This document shows, piece after piece, positions 1 through 9,171 of a stretch of DNA of 64,000 nt. A program made the position numbers and the translations under genes. Position 1 is the first letter of the stretch. Each line of letters begins with the position of its first letter. The DNA comes from a virus. The notes under the pieces are model-generated. The model saw nothing but the letters and a program-made list of their open reading frames with translations. It was not told the origin of the DNA and ran no database searches. The stretch lies in IMG/VR virus record IMGVR_UViG_3300017971_000027, positions 1 to 64,000 of that record. One strand, written 5' to 3'.

Positions 1-298
1 ATGTACCGCCTGAATAGGTTTCCTGCCACGAGCCAGCGACGAACCTTACGCTATATGTTAGTCCGTCAGAATCATCCGCAAAATCGAACGCTGTCAATCC
101 ACCATTGTGAGCGTTCCAGAACGCGAGATGCGCAGCGTACTGAGTCGAAGTGAGCGGTGGTGACTTGTACTGCCATGTGATGACTTTCTTCTTGACCTTG
201 AGCCTGCGCTGCTCGGACTCGTTTTCAAAGGTCGAGGTGAGCGTAGGCCAGTCGACGTTACGTGTAATGGTTTCTGGATCATAAGCCCAAGTAGCCAT
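1..298 (-). CDS. Minor/distal tail protein (partial, runs off left edge)
   Basis: An open frame starts at an ATG preceded by GGAG and runs off the window, giving 99 visible residues. The visible part reads FENESEQRR near residue 25 and ends in FADDSDGLTYSVRF, a pattern I associate with small minor tail proteins encoded just after the tape measure in siphoviruses (DUF2460-like or distal-tail type). It lies 10 nt downstream of the tape measure stop, so it is in the same tail operon. The family call rests on position and this short pattern; the C-terminus is not visible. Confidence 0.6.
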   Translation of the reverse strand, partial: MATWAYDPETITRNVDWPTLTSTFENESEQRRLKVKKKVITWQYKSPPLTSTQYAAHLAFWNAHNGGLTAFDFADDSDGLTYSVRFVAGSWQETYSGGT

Positions 299-308
299 AC
301 TTTATCTC

Positions 309-3300
309 CTACCCTCGTGCTGCCATTGCGATAACTTGTCGCGTCGGACCGTTCATTAGGACATCCTGCGTAAATGTATTGACGATTACTCGACGACCCT
401 CTTCGCTGCCCATGAGAGAAGCGACTGTTGCGGGGTCGAACGAGTTGATGATTGAAATGTTTCCATCTCCGCCTTGTTGTGCTTCCCGATCGACTTCACC
501 TTTGGTCAGAACTCGCTCTCCTTTGTGGAGCTGATATAATCCGTCAGATGGAAGTATCGGAGTTCCGACAGCAGCAGGCGTTGGCTTGAAGAAATTACCT
601 ATACCTGCAAAGAACCCGCCACCCGTCAACGCCGATATCGTACCGACTATCAGAAGTTGTGCCATCAGTTCAGCGAGTATATTAAGGACCATCTCTCCAA
701 AACTTGCGAACATATCTTCTGCTTTCATAACTTCGCCATGAAGCATACCGGAGAATATCTCCTTGAACGTAGACGTCATCGTCGAGCGGATGCTGTTGGC
801 TGTTTTCTTTGCGAACTTGTCGAGATTTTCAAGTTCACCGAACAGACCGCCCTTCTTGGCTTCAGGTGGATCTAGCAGCGCGTCCCTTCTCCGGTTCAGT
901 GTTTCGATCTCTTTTCGAACAGACGCTTCCAAAATCTTATCTCTCTTTGCTAAAGCTTCGCCGAGCGCGTAATTCAGCTTGTTGTATTCCTCGTTGAATT
1001 TAGCTGTCGAGAAGAGTCCGATATCCTCTTCCTCTTCATTCATGAACGAATCTCTAGTTTCCTGAATCAGTTTCCTGATATTTTCAGCGTCAACGGACTT
1101 GCCAACCTTTTCGAATGCGTCTGCAAGTTTCTCAAGTTTCTTGATCGCTTTCTCGTGCGCTCGTACCGTTGTGATACCAATTAGTTCAGCCTGCTCTTCA
1201 AGAGTCGGTTTGATCTCGCCAATAGATATACGAAGTTCGCGGATCTTTTTCTCCATGTCCTTGATAGTATCTTTGTACTGGTCGCCAGATATTCGCACCT
1301 CTTTCAGCTTCGTGATATACCCTTCGTAGTCGGATATCATCTTCTGGACGTCGTGGGTAAATGTGAAACCAGCGTCTCGGATTTGGTCGAAAACTGTTTT
1401 CTCTTTCGGCTTGAGAAAATCTTCGAGCATCTCTTCTGCCTGTTTCAGCGCAGCACTGTCACCGATGTCTCGCGCAGCCTGAATACCTTTCTGGATTTCG
1501 TCGTATGCTTTTTCCCATGCTTTCGTCGACTGGATTCCGAGATCTTCGAGAATCTCTTCGGCGGTACGCATGTCTTTGCCGGTTACGGTACCGAGCATTT
1601 CTTTGATAGCTTCGTTGACCGCGTTTAGTATCCTTGTAATTCTCGGGTCCGTGTCGCCGAGAGTCAGCATCGTTGCCAGTCTTTTCTGGATAGCATCGAG
1701 TGCTTGAAGTCTCTCTTGCGCGGATTCTGATATGCCTGTCTTGACGCCAATCTTGTTAAGGGCTTCACCGATAGCGAGCAGTTCGCCTTCGAGACCGGGG
1801 CCTGTTCTGGCTCCAAACTCGCCCATAATCACATCTGCTTCAGCCTTCAGGTTTCTCAACTCGGCAATCAACCCAATCAGTATATTCTGGTCTGCTTCGG
1901 CTGTCATACCGATTTCCTTGAACCATTTTACCAGCTCTTCAGCGTTATCGATGTTTTCTTCTGGGAAGATTTCGGTATGTGTTAAGAAACGTATCCACGA
2001 CAACTGATCTTCGAATTCTCTATTAACTCTCGCCATTTCGTTTTCAAGCCTGTCGAGAGACATGTCTTTCAACGAAGAGACCCAGTCCTCATGGGCTACT
2101 CTAGCTTCGTCAAGAGATTCGGTCATTTTTTCAAGAACACGCTGATGCTGTTCGACCTGTTCTATCGCAGCTTGTTTGACCTTGAACGTTGCGCCAAAGA
2201 CATCAGCTTCTGCCATAGCTTTAGAGGCTACAAGAGAAAATAGTGTACCAATCGTTCCAAGACCAACAACAATAAGAGCAAGTGGTCCTGATAATGCTGC
2301 AAGAGCAGTGATGCCAGCCCCGAGCAATCCGATTGAGCCAACCACCTTAAGCACAGATGATTCAAGAGCTACAAACGTTCCAACAAATTCGGCGGTCTGT
2401 TCATTTTTTTCCAGCATATCATTAAATGAACCAACAGCTTTACCTGTTTGTGTCGCAAACAGATCCATTATAGGAATCATGCTTTCGCCGATGGTGATCT
2501 TGAGTCTTTCGATCTGTTTGTCAAGTCTGCCAAACTCTTCGATTGTCGGTTTCAGAACCTTTTCCTGCATGTCGTTCAGGACTTCGCTTGAATTCTCAAC
2601 GTGGTCCGCGAAACGGCCAAGCTCGGTAGCACTCACGTCAATCAGTCGCACGGCACCTGACAATGTGCGTACTCCGAAGACGTTGGCAAGAACTGTGTTT
2701 CTCACTGCCTCGGATTGGCCTTGAAGGGCGACGGCAAGGTCTTTGATGATTTTGGTCAGCGGTCTCATCTTGCCACTTGCTTCATCGTATACGTCAACCC
2801 ATTCAGAGAGTATTTTGTAGTTCTTTTTGCTTGTGTCTGATATGTTGGCTAAAGCTCGACGCATTGCTACACCAGCTCGCGATCCGCGAATACCAACATC
2901 GGCCATTAGCGATATGATCGTAATGGTGTCGCCAAGCGTATTGTTCGCGAGCTTCGCCGAACCAGCAACGTAGCCCATAGCCTCGGCGATATCACTCATC
3001 TCCTGTTGAGATCTCGTGAAACCGGCTGTCATTTTGTTGACAACCTCTCCAACCTTACTGAACGGCAACTGGAAAGCGTTCATGATCGAGATGACGCCCT
3101 TTGTCGCTTCGGCGTAATCGACCATACCAACTTTGGCGAACCTTACGACAGGTTCAAGGGCTTGTAACTGTTGGGTCGCCGATTTACCAGCGAACGATAG
3201 CTGTCTTACAACCTTTGCAACATCACCCGTTGCAATGTTGAGTGCTACAGACAGATCCTTTGTTGTGCTGGTCAGTTGCTCGAATTGCTTGTCGGTAAAC

Positions 3301-3557
3301 TCGGTGGCTGCGCTTGCTCGCGCCATATCTCGTTCGAATTCGAGAGCCGTTTTCGCGATATCCTTAAACGCTCTCAAACCAGCATTTCCAAGCCGGTTGA
3401 ATGCAAGGCCAGTAATGGCAAGGCCAGCGGACAGACGCATAAGTTTCTGTCGAGTCCGTTCACTGCTCTTCTCAACTTGCGTCAAGCCAGCAACGGCCTG
3501 TGATGCATCTAGTGTTATTTTGATTTCTATCGCACCAACGTTAAGAGAGCCTGCCAT
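309..3557 (-). CDS. Tail tape measure protein (TP901 family)
   Basis: This 1,082-residue protein sets tail length and is packed in the tail tube. The first 350 residues match the TP901-type tape measure core (FERDMARASAATEFTD, then GVISIMNAFQLPF and GSRAGVAMRRALANI). Residues about 390-450 form a long hydrophobic glycine/alanine-rich stretch, and a second lies near residue 1,000 (LLIVGTISALTGGGFF). Long charged helical, coiled-coil-prone regions lie between. At the usual rule of about 0.15 nm per residue the tail would be near 160 nm (inference). It directly follows the G/GT chaperone genes, as in siphoviruses. Confidence 0.95.
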   Translation of the reverse strand: MAGSLNVGAIEIKITLDASQAVAGLTQVEKSSERTRQKLMRLSAGLAITGLAFNRLGNAGLRAFKDIAKTALEFERDMARASAATEFTDKQFEQLTSTTKDLSVALNIATGDVAKVVRQLSFAGKSATQQLQALEPVVRFAKVGMVDYAEATKGVISIMNAFQLPFSKVGEVVNKMTAGFTRSQQEMSDIAEAMGYVAGSAKLANNTLGDTITIISLMADVGIRGSRAGVAMRRALANISDTSKKNYKILSEWVDVYDEASGKMRPLTKIIKDLAVALQGQSEAVRNTVLANVFGVRTLSGAVRLIDVSATELGRFADHVENSSEVLNDMQEKVLKPTIEEFGRLDKQIERLKITIGESMIPIMDLFATQTGKAVGSFNDMLEKNEQTAEFVGTFVALESSVLKVVGSIGLLGAGITALAALSGPLALIVVGLGTIGTLFSLVASKAMAEADVFGATFKVKQAAIEQVEQHQRVLEKMTESLDEARVAHEDWVSSLKDMSLDRLENEMARVNREFEDQLSWIRFLTHTEIFPEENIDNAEELVKWFKEIGMTAEADQNILIGLIAELRNLKAEADVIMGEFGARTGPGLEGELLAIGEALNKIGVKTGISESAQERLQALDAIQKRLATMLTLGDTDPRITRILNAVNEAIKEMLGTVTGKDMRTAEEILEDLGIQSTKAWEKAYDEIQKGIQAARDIGDSAALKQAEEMLEDFLKPKEKTVFDQIRDAGFTFTHDVQKMISDYEGYITKLKEVRISGDQYKDTIKDMEKKIRELRISIGEIKPTLEEQAELIGITTVRAHEKAIKKLEKLADAFEKVGKSVDAENIRKLIQETRDSFMNEEEEDIGLFSTAKFNEEYNKLNYALGEALAKRDKILEASVRKEIETLNRRRDALLDPPEAKKGGLFGELENLDKFAKKTANSIRSTMTSTFKEIFSGMLHGEVMKAEDMFASFGEMVLNILAELMAQLLIVGTISALTGGGFFAGIGNFFKPTPAAVGTPILPSDGLYQLHKGERVLTKGEVDREAQQGGDGNISIINSFDPATVASLMGSEEGRRVIVNTFTQDVLMNGPTRQVIAMAARG

Positions 3558-3563
3558 TACGGT

Positions 3564-4189
3564 TTATCCCTTCTTCATTTTCTTCAACCTGTTCCACATA
3601 TCATCATGCATATCTTCGTGAGTTTTGTTTGCGAGAATCCTATTCCGCTCTTGCTCTAATGGATATATAGCACGTTTGTAATCGCTTGTCTTGGCAATCT
3701 GAGATATCCGGTAATTCTGTATGTCACGCAGATTGTCGGTAATGACGGCGAGACTGGCCTCCCTTGTCCAGAAGGCCAAGTCCCGTTCGTCAAGATTATC
3801 CAGATACTCGAAACAGAACAAGCCGGGGAACGCCCTACTTATTCTTCCGATACGTCTGCATCGGAGTCTGATTCTTTTCCCTCGTCACCCTTGCCACCTA
3901 TCTGATCGTTCAAAGTATCGGTGATGAACCTCACGATGTCGCGCTTCCATCGAATATCGAGTCCTGAGAATTCAGATGGGTCGGCAGATAGGAATATGCC
4001 GAGCTGCCTGTCGAGAACTGAAGACGACTCTTTAATATCGCTATCCTCCATGTTCTCTTTATTGAGGCTCGTTGCTTCCGCGATCATTTCAGACGTAACC
4101 TTTGAAATCACATACTGCTTACCGTCCTCATCTTCGACAACGATATCTTCGTACTTCGATCTCAGGTCACTCATTTTGATTGTTGGCAT
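3564..4189 (-). CDS. Tail assembly chaperone GT fusion made by -1 frameshift
   Basis: The frame that ends at 3564 has no good start of its own (only a TTG at 3821) but is open upstream through the end of the G gene. It is reached from G by a -1 shift at the heptamer at 3875-3881. No stop lies in the -1 frame between the heptamer and 3564, so a product of about 208 residues results, with 105 from G and 103 from T. This copies the lambda G/GT arrangement just upstream of the tape measure. The T part is very charged and ends in MWNRLKKMKKG. Confidence 0.8.
3839..4189 (-). CDS. Tail assembly chaperone G-like protein
   Basis: A 116-residue acidic protein between the tail tube and tape measure genes. 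Position and the frameshift into the next frame identify it as the short (G) form of the tail assembly chaperone, which binds the tape measure during tail building. The C-terminus is Asp/Glu-rich (GKESDSDADVSEE). The ATG at 4189 is preceded by AGGAG. There is no sequence motif beyond this, so the assignment depends on synteny and on the slippery site. Confidence 0.8.
   Translation of the reverse strand: MPTIKMSDLRSKYEDIVVEDEDGKQYVISKVTSEMIAEATSLNKENMEDSDIKESSSVLDRQLGIFLSADPSEFSGLDIRWKRDIVRFITDTLNDQIGGKGDEGKESDSDADVSEE
3875..3881 (-). promoter_or_regulatory. -1 ribosomal frameshift slippery heptamer
   Basis: On the minus strand the sequence is G GGA AAA in the zero frame of the G gene, an ideal X XXY YYZ heptamer and close to the lambda GGGAAAG site. 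Slipping back one base joins the G frame to the long open frame ending at 3564. Confidence 0.8.
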
Positions 4190-4257
4190 TTCTTCTCCTT
4201 TAGGAGGGGCTTCCCCGCACCTGTTTGTTACTCGTATCTAGTTGTTGTTAGTTAAAC

Positions 4258-4836
4258 CTATGACGGCGATCCGCCACCGTAACCGATTGCGAACAGTGCG
4301 CCAACACCCATGTCTTCGCCTGAAGGCTGAGTAGCCACAGGGAAGCCTATGAACGTAACTTCGGCAACACGCTGTTCTGACTCGTCGAACACCCAGTTGA
4401 TGTTTGGTTGCGGAGCTGCCACGAACACTGTCAAAGTTTCGTCAGAAGTAGACGACGCCTGAACGGTGCCACCTTTAACTCTGCGTACTTGAAGCAGTCC
4501 ATAGTTGTCCGTTACCATGCTGTTACCAACGGCGTTCGAGACAATAATCTCGTCACTGTCGGCCACGGCATTCGGGAACGCCAACTTCAACTGTGCGAAC
4601 GTTGGTTGTGTCATCGATACCACGACAGAAACAGACGATCCGGTATAGATCATGTCTTTTGGCGCGGTACCTGTTTTGGCAGTCTTGACCGGTGCTACGT
4701 CTTCACTGTACTGGAAGTTCACACTCAGGTTCTCGCCCAAGGTGTCCGTCGTTACAGAAAGCAACGTAGCGTCTGTTGTTGCAAGCTTGAACAACACTTC
4801 ACACGGTCCAAGATCACCCATTGCAAATTCAGCCAT
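4258..4836 (-). CDS. Major tail tube protein
   Basis: A 192-residue beta-rich protein placed directly before the G/GT chaperone genes, the standard position of the major tail protein. The N-terminus holds MGDLGPCEVLF, a pattern seen in tail tube proteins where the first strand reads GPCxVxF. The rest is rich in Val, Thr and Ser with few helices. A shorter stretch reading DLGPCEVIF also occurs in the gene at 20708-21270. The start ATG follows AGGAG. No collar or Ig-like extension is visible. Confidence 0.8.
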   Translation of the reverse strand: MAEFAMGDLGPCEVLFKLATTDATLLSVTTDTLGENLSVNFQYSEDVAPVKTAKTGTAPKDMIYTGSSVSVVVSMTQPTFAQLKLAFPNAVADSDEIIVSNAVGNSMVTDNYGLLQVRRVKGGTVQASSTSDETLTVFVAAPQPNINWVFDESEQRVAEVTFIGFPVATQPSGEDMGVGALFAIGYGGGSPS

Positions 4837-4858
4837 TATGATTTTCTCCTATGGCTTG

Positions 4859-5281
4859 TTATGGGTTTTTTTGACCCTCAATTAGGTAGTTTGCAGAGAA
4901 CTCGGAACGTTCACTCGCATCATCGGCGAGATAGGCTGGTCCGTCGCCGGTTGCGATGTTCATCTGATAGATGTCGCCCCCTGAATTCAACGGCCCGAGA
5001 GTTTCTCCTGCGTGATCCCTTCCGAATATAACGTCATGAACATCCTCAGCGATTGCTTTCGCAGAGAAATAGTCAGTCGACCGAACCAGAACTTGGACGG
5101 GTTTTAAGAATGAATCGCTAAGGAGTGGCATAGGTATGGACGGTACCCGCTCCATAATAGTGATACATTCGTCTGGTGCATCAAGAGGCCTTTTACCGGC
5201 AAATAGATTCGTTCCGATAACCGGCGTGATGTTTGTCGTCGACAGGTTCGTCTCGACGTATTCGGTAAGTTCCTTAATCAT
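4859..5281 (-). CDS. Tail terminator / minor structural protein
   Basis: This 140-residue protein lies between an HK97 gp10-like gene and the tail tube gene, the normal position of the tail terminator that caps the tube for head joining. It has the size and alpha/beta character of that family (NLFAGKRPLDAPDECITIME, then VLVRSTDYFSAKAIAEDV). I cannot separate a tail terminator from the related minor capsid family by reading alone. Confidence 0.6.
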   Translation of the reverse strand: MIKELTEYVETNLSTTNITPVIGTNLFAGKRPLDAPDECITIMERVPSIPMPLLSDSFLKPVQVLVRSTDYFSAKAIAEDVHDVIFGRDHAGETLGPLNSGGDIYQMNIATGDGPAYLADDASERSEFSANYLIEGQKNP

Positions 5282-5290
5282 GGTTGGTTC

Positions 5291-5785
5291 CTAGAATAAC
5301 TGTTGGAGTTTGTGCGCAAACGAAGTCGCTAGGATATTGAGATATTTCTGACGGTTATGGAGAAACGGTCGCTCAAGATATTTAGGTCCCGTTCCCGGCT
5401 GTTTGTGAATCAGCGGGTTGCCCGACTTGGAGATGCCCTCATGTTGATATGCAGCGTAGTCCATAGTAAAGGCTACGTTACATATGGCAATCTTATTAAA
5501 GTCTCGGCGACGTGTAGGCTGCTGGCCACGATGGGCAGAGGTCTCGGCTGTCACGACGCCCCACGGCGAGTTAAACGTGTTTATGTTGTTTACCCACACC
5601 GTACCACTACCTCGAAGGAAACTATCCTGTAGAGGCGTTTTGGGGTTCTCATGGACCGCGTCAGTGAGTACCTGTTGGCCAACTGGCTTCAAACTCTCTT
5701 CCATCACTTTCGGGAAGATTTGTTTCAACCTTGACATCCCTCTACGGAACGTGGCGTCGTTTATCTGAACTCCATTGTTAGCCAT
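5291..5785 (-). CDS. HK97 gp10-like head-tail joining protein
   Basis: A 164-residue protein with the pattern of the HK97-gp10 family. It has an N-terminal helix, a middle strand region, and the conserved YAAYQHEG segment followed by GPKYLERPF near the C-terminus. These proteins act at the head-tail connection or tail completion. Gene order (adaptor, gp10-like, terminator, tail tube) supports the call. Confidence 0.75.
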   Translation of the reverse strand: MANNGVQINDATFRRGMSRLKQIFPKVMEESLKPVGQQVLTDAVHENPKTPLQDSFLRGSGTVWVNNINTFNSPWGVVTAETSAHRGQQPTRRRDFNKIAICNVAFTMDYAAYQHEGISKSGNPLIHKQPGTGPKYLERPFLHNRQKYLNILATSFAHKLQQLF

Positions 5786-5789
5786 TTCT

Positions 5790-6110
5790 CTACTCCACGA
5801 ACACCTCGATCATTCTATCCTGAAAATCCTTATGCTTATGCACCGCAATAACGCCCCAGTCAGTTCCATCAAATCGAATTCTATCATCATGGCCGATAGC
5901 AGACCTCGCGTCCTGCGAATATTTCTTTTCGAGAATGACACTGGCAGTTGAACGCAGAGTACGACCGCCTTCGTCTTGGACCTCGCGGATTTTGTAGTTG
6001 ACCCGACCGCGCACGGTCCTTGAAGTTGCAGGAGTCGTGATTGTACCCCATTTGTCTTTTACAGGGTCCTGTTTCAACGTAATGCTATCGACTAGATATG
6101 CTTCAATCAC
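5790..6110 (-). CDS. Head-tail adaptor / stopper protein
   Basis: A small beta-rich protein (106 residues from the GTG at 6110) with RTVRGRVNYK and a C-terminal GTDWGVIAVHKHKDFQDRM, typical of head-closure stoppers next to gp10-like genes. A longer version could start at a GTG at 6152, but the 6110 GTG overlaps the TGA of the upstream gene (GTGATTGA) and has GGAG at a good distance, so I prefer it. No catalytic motif is present. Confidence 0.6.
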   Translation of the reverse strand: MIEAYLVDSITLKQDPVKDKWGTITTPATSRTVRGRVNYKIREVQDEGGRTLRSTASVILEKKYSQDARSAIGHDDRIRFDGTDWGVIAVHKHKDFQDRMIEVFVE

Positions 6111-6483
6111 TTTCGGTCTCCGATTCTTCGTCAGACTCTTTACCGTCCACACGCTCTACAAGCGGTTCATCGAGGAACGGGATTATCTGGCCAACCATAA
6201 CGGTTTTCCCGTACTTGCCCACCATATCTCTAATAAGATCCCGCTGTTCTGATGTGATTTCGTGGACGCCACCTTCGTAAATCTTCTTGGCAAGCTCGTA
6301 CCGATCAATCTTGTCCTTGGCGTTAAGCCCCTGTTCGTCGGTTAGAAGACAGTCGGCACAAACAGAACCTACTGTAAGTTCGACCTGTTCGACTTGCTGA
6401 TCTTCACCGATACCCGTAACCCTGTTGGTCAGGAAAATCTGATTGTTCATATTGACCAGTGGTTGGCTGAAATTAAACTTCAT
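6103..6483 (-). CDS. Hypothetical protein within head-tail region
   Basis: A 126-residue protein starting at the ATG at 6483 behind AAAGGAGCG; an upstream in-frame start would overlap the methyltransferase gene and is unlikely. It has SVCADCLLTDEQG (a CxxC pair) and an acidic tail ending ESDEESETESD. It lies between the glycan cassette and the head-tail adaptor. I do not recognise the family; a structural or chaperone role is possible from position only. Confidence 0.65.
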   Translation of the reverse strand: MKFNFSQPLVNMNNQIFLTNRVTGIGEDQQVEQVELTVGSVCADCLLTDEQGLNAKDKIDRYELAKKIYEGGVHEITSEQRDLIRDMVGKYGKTVMVGQIIPFLDEPLVERVDGKESDEESETESD

Positions 6484-7450
6484 CGTTCCGCTCCTTTGTT
6501 GTTTGTTGTCGTTTACACACCCATGTTCCGCGAAGATGTGGGTCCGTCGTTGGGGTATCGCCCACATATTTCGCGCTAAATCCGCAGTCGCCTAACACGC
6601 TCTCAACCCATACGTGCGTTGGTAGCGTCTGTCTGCCAACTTTTTTAAGTTCAATCTTGTCGCCCTCAACCATTCGCATTTCGATTAGCAATAAATCGTC
6701 TGCCATACTAGCAAGCGACGCTACGTTGTTCTTGTACTCATCAATTTGGAAATAATGTAACAGACCCATGCAAAAAACTATATCAAACGTGTCGTTAAGT
6801 TTGCGGAAATCCGTATTGACAAATACAACATCTTCACTGGCGAGTGCGCGACTCGCAATCTCGTTTGTAATATTAACCATATCTTGACGAATTTCGATTC
6901 CGGTACATTGACTAGCTCCGCGATACCATGATTCTAAGCATGTAAACCCGAGCTGTGATCCAACGTCAAGAACTGTTTTGCCGGTGAAGTCTATATTGTT
7001 AAAGTGTTTCCATTTATTCTTTCTACACGAACGTAGCCATTTCCGCTCTTTGTTGTCGTTAAACGTTTTGCCATTCCACTGCAAATTGTTGAACTCTGCG
7101 TGAACGCGAGCTGCTACGGCATCCTTATATGCACACACAGGGTCGACATAAATATCTATCAACCCGTCACGGTACCGCTCTGAATATTCCATTCGATGGG
7201 TTCCATCGTCAAGATCTTGACACGACAAACAATAATGGGCTGGCATGAATTTTGACGGGTCATAAGATTCTCGCATCCATTGTATCTTCTCCTCCCGTCT
7301 TGTAAGCCTATTGCCGTCGTGGCCAAGTATGTATTCGCGCACAGAGTCGAACACTTTATCGCTAGTTGGCACATCGCGAACTATTGTATGCGGGTCAACT
7401 TTTGATATTTCAAGACCTTCATACCAAGCCATCTCTTTTCTTTTAATCAT
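6473..7450 (-). CDS. SAM-dependent methyltransferase
   Basis: A class I methyltransferase of about 325 residues. Motif I (TVLDVGSQLGFTC) lies near residue 160, followed by an acidic residue at the end of the next strand (CTGIEIRQDM) and FDIVFCMGLLHYF as the motif IV/post region. The best start is the ATG at 7450, which overlaps the upstream stop as ATGATTAA; a TTG at 7459 and an ATG at 7432 are alternatives. It is the last gene of the glycan cassette, so a sugar or glycan methyl ether is the likely product (inference). The N-terminal 120 residues hold a CLSCQDLDDG segment of unknown role. Confidence 0.8.
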   Translation of the reverse strand: MIKRKEMAWYEGLEISKVDPHTIVRDVPTSDKVFDSVREYILGHDGNRLTRREEKIQWMRESYDPSKFMPAHYCLSCQDLDDGTHRMEYSERYRDGLIDIYVDPVCAYKDAVAARVHAEFNNLQWNGKTFNDNKERKWLRSCRKNKWKHFNNIDFTGKTVLDVGSQLGFTCLESWYRGASQCTGIEIRQDMVNITNEIASRALASEDVVFVNTDFRKLNDTFDIVFCMGLLHYFQIDEYKNNVASLASMADDLLLIEMRMVEGDKIELKKVGRQTLPTHVWVESVLGDCGFSAKYVGDTPTTDPHLRGTWVCKRQQTTKERNDEV

Positions 7451-8441
7451 TACCAGCAACCAGCTCCATAATTCTTTTTATGCGGTCTGAATATTTGTAG
7501 TTAGTGAGCGTCCGTTTTCTACCGGCATTCCCGATTGACTCGGCAACGTCTGGGTTGTTAAGAAGAAAGCTAATCTTCTCACAGGCATCTCTCGTATCGG
7601 TAAACGTAAGTATTTCTCTTCCAACCTCAAACTCATTCTCTATTCCGTCTACATAACCAACAACACACGGCCTGCCGGTAGCGGTAATAAGGTATAGCCT
7701 ATTGCTCCAATAGTTTTTAACGCCATCATATCCGAGTGGCATGAGGGCAGAACGTGCCGACCGGTAAAGATCGCAGAAATCTTGTCCATACTGCCTTGGA
7801 ACAAACTTGTCAACTCTCGGAAACTGTCTTAACTTAACCTCGCCACCTTCGCGGTAGAACCTGTTGCATATTATTGAAAACTGGTTCGACACACCCTGAA
7901 TGAGCTGAATCCTCGGACTATGCCTGCCATTCACCATGCCAGTAAACACGGTATCGTAAATCGGCTGGATGGATTCGTTGATTACAAACTCGTCCTCCTC
8001 GACACCTTGGAATAAATGCACAAAGTTTGCGCCATGTTGTGACCAGTCATAAGAACCGTCGGTCGCGAAAAAGAAATCGAATTTATGGCAGTTTCTTTTG
8101 ATGTCTTTATGTTTTCTTTCGCTGCCGGGATCATATGGGTTACACGAGTCAAAGGCCCAGCATATAAATTTTGATGATGGCGACCTTTGACTGTCTATCA
8201 TATCAATAAGATGTTCTCGCTCTTCGTGCATTAAATGTTGGTTTGTGTGTATGACATCATACGCAGAAAAGTCTGGCATTATCAGATCGCGTTTATTGTA
8301 TCTGCCGTGTTTGTATGCACCGTAGAAATCGACGTCGTATCCGAGCTTTCTGTATGCGTCAAAAATCCTTACGTTGTTGGATTTATCTCCGGTCAACGCA
8401 ACCCTACATGCGACTACAAGAACCCTAGGTCCATTTTTCAT
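7443..8441 (-). CDS. Glycosyltransferase, CgeB/GT4-like (GT-B fold)
   Basis: This 332-residue protein has a Rossmann-like N-terminus (RVLVVACRVALTG) and a C-terminal donor-site region YWSNRLYLITATGRPCVV followed by FEVGREILTF, the pattern of CgeB-type and family 1/4 glycosyltransferases. It would transfer a sugar from a nucleotide donor to a glycan on the virion or host envelope. It overlaps both neighbours by a few bases and is translationally coupled in the cassette. Donor and acceptor cannot be told from sequence. Confidence 0.8.
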   Translation of the reverse strand: MKNGPRVLVVACRVALTGDKSNNVRIFDAYRKLGYDVDFYGAYKHGRYNKRDLIMPDFSAYDVIHTNQHLMHEEREHLIDMIDSQRSPSSKFICWAFDSCNPYDPGSERKHKDIKRNCHKFDFFFATDGSYDWSQHGANFVHLFQGVEEDEFVINESIQPIYDTVFTGMVNGRHSPRIQLIQGVSNQFSIICNRFYREGGEVKLRQFPRVDKFVPRQYGQDFCDLYRSARSALMPLGYDGVKNYWSNRLYLITATGRPCVVGYVDGIENEFEVGREILTFTDTRDACEKISFLLNNPDVAESIGNAGRKRTLTNYKYSDRIKRIMELVAGND

Positions 8442-9171
8442 TTTTAAAGAATTCTTTCACATAGTCGTCGCGGGTCTTCCAAAAATCAGGCATCTGCGAT
8501 ATGCTCGTCTCGTCGTTTGCGTTTTCTGCATTTTTCCACTCAGGTGTTGGAACGCAAAACATCTTTACACAGTATCGCGATATAAGCTCTCTGCTCCACG
8601 CTAAATCGTCAAGCCTCGTATCGTCTACACCTTTCATCGGTAACGAGAAAAATTCCTTTCTACCGAAATACATTCTGCCGAGAAAATCGACAGGTACAGG
8701 TTCGTCTATATTCCATCCACGTATAGTTTTTGCGTTCGAATACGACGGACCTGAAAACTTCCTACCCCAACAACCAACAACTATATCATACATGTTGTTT
8801 TTGCTGAGCTGAACATAGTTATTGACAAGCGACTCTACGACACCGTTAACTGTAATAATGTCATCGTCTGCTACGAGAATGTAATCGGTCGTAACGGAAT
8901 TGCCCATCATGAACTTTGACTGACCACCGTAGTTCCGATTCGACATTATGACGTCAACGTTTGGGTTGCACATAAACCAATTTACACACTCGTCGTAATC
9001 ATAAATACCACCACCGTTATCCCATACAAGGACACGCACCCCGTTATCGATCCACTGCTGGGCAACACGAACTATCGTATCGTATCGTTTCCACACCGGA
9101 ATAAGGACGGTGATATTCTTTTTGTTCAACAATATACCAACGCTCGGACCGCACACTGTTACCTCACCCAT
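8425..9171 (-). CDS. Glycosyltransferase family 2
   Basis: A 248-residue GT-A fold enzyme. The N-terminal motif is ITVLIPVWKRYD, followed by VLVWDNGGG and the metal-binding ADDD motif in YILVADDDIITV near residue 105. It overlaps the epimerase stop by 8 nt and the next glycosyltransferase start by 17 nt, so it belongs to the same translational unit. Length is typical for a single-domain GT2 without a membrane anchor. The acceptor is unknown. Confidence 0.85.
   Translation of the reverse strand: MGEVTVCGPSVGILLNKKNITVLIPVWKRYDTIVRVAQQWIDNGVRVLVWDNGGGIYDYDECVNWFMCNPNVDVIMSNRNYGGQSKFMMGNSVTTDYILVADDDIITVNGVVESLVNNYVQLSKNNMYDIVVGCWGRKFSGPSYSNAKTIRGWNIDEPVPVDFLGRMYFGRKEFFSLPMKGVDDTRLDDLAWSRELISRYCVKMFCVPTPEWKNAENANDETSISQMPDFWKTRDDYVKEFFKNEKWT

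Noticed and set aside
657-3621. Several rightward ORFs over the tape measure gene
   Set aside because: Antisense shadows of a long real gene; Ser/Arg-rich, no ribosome sites.
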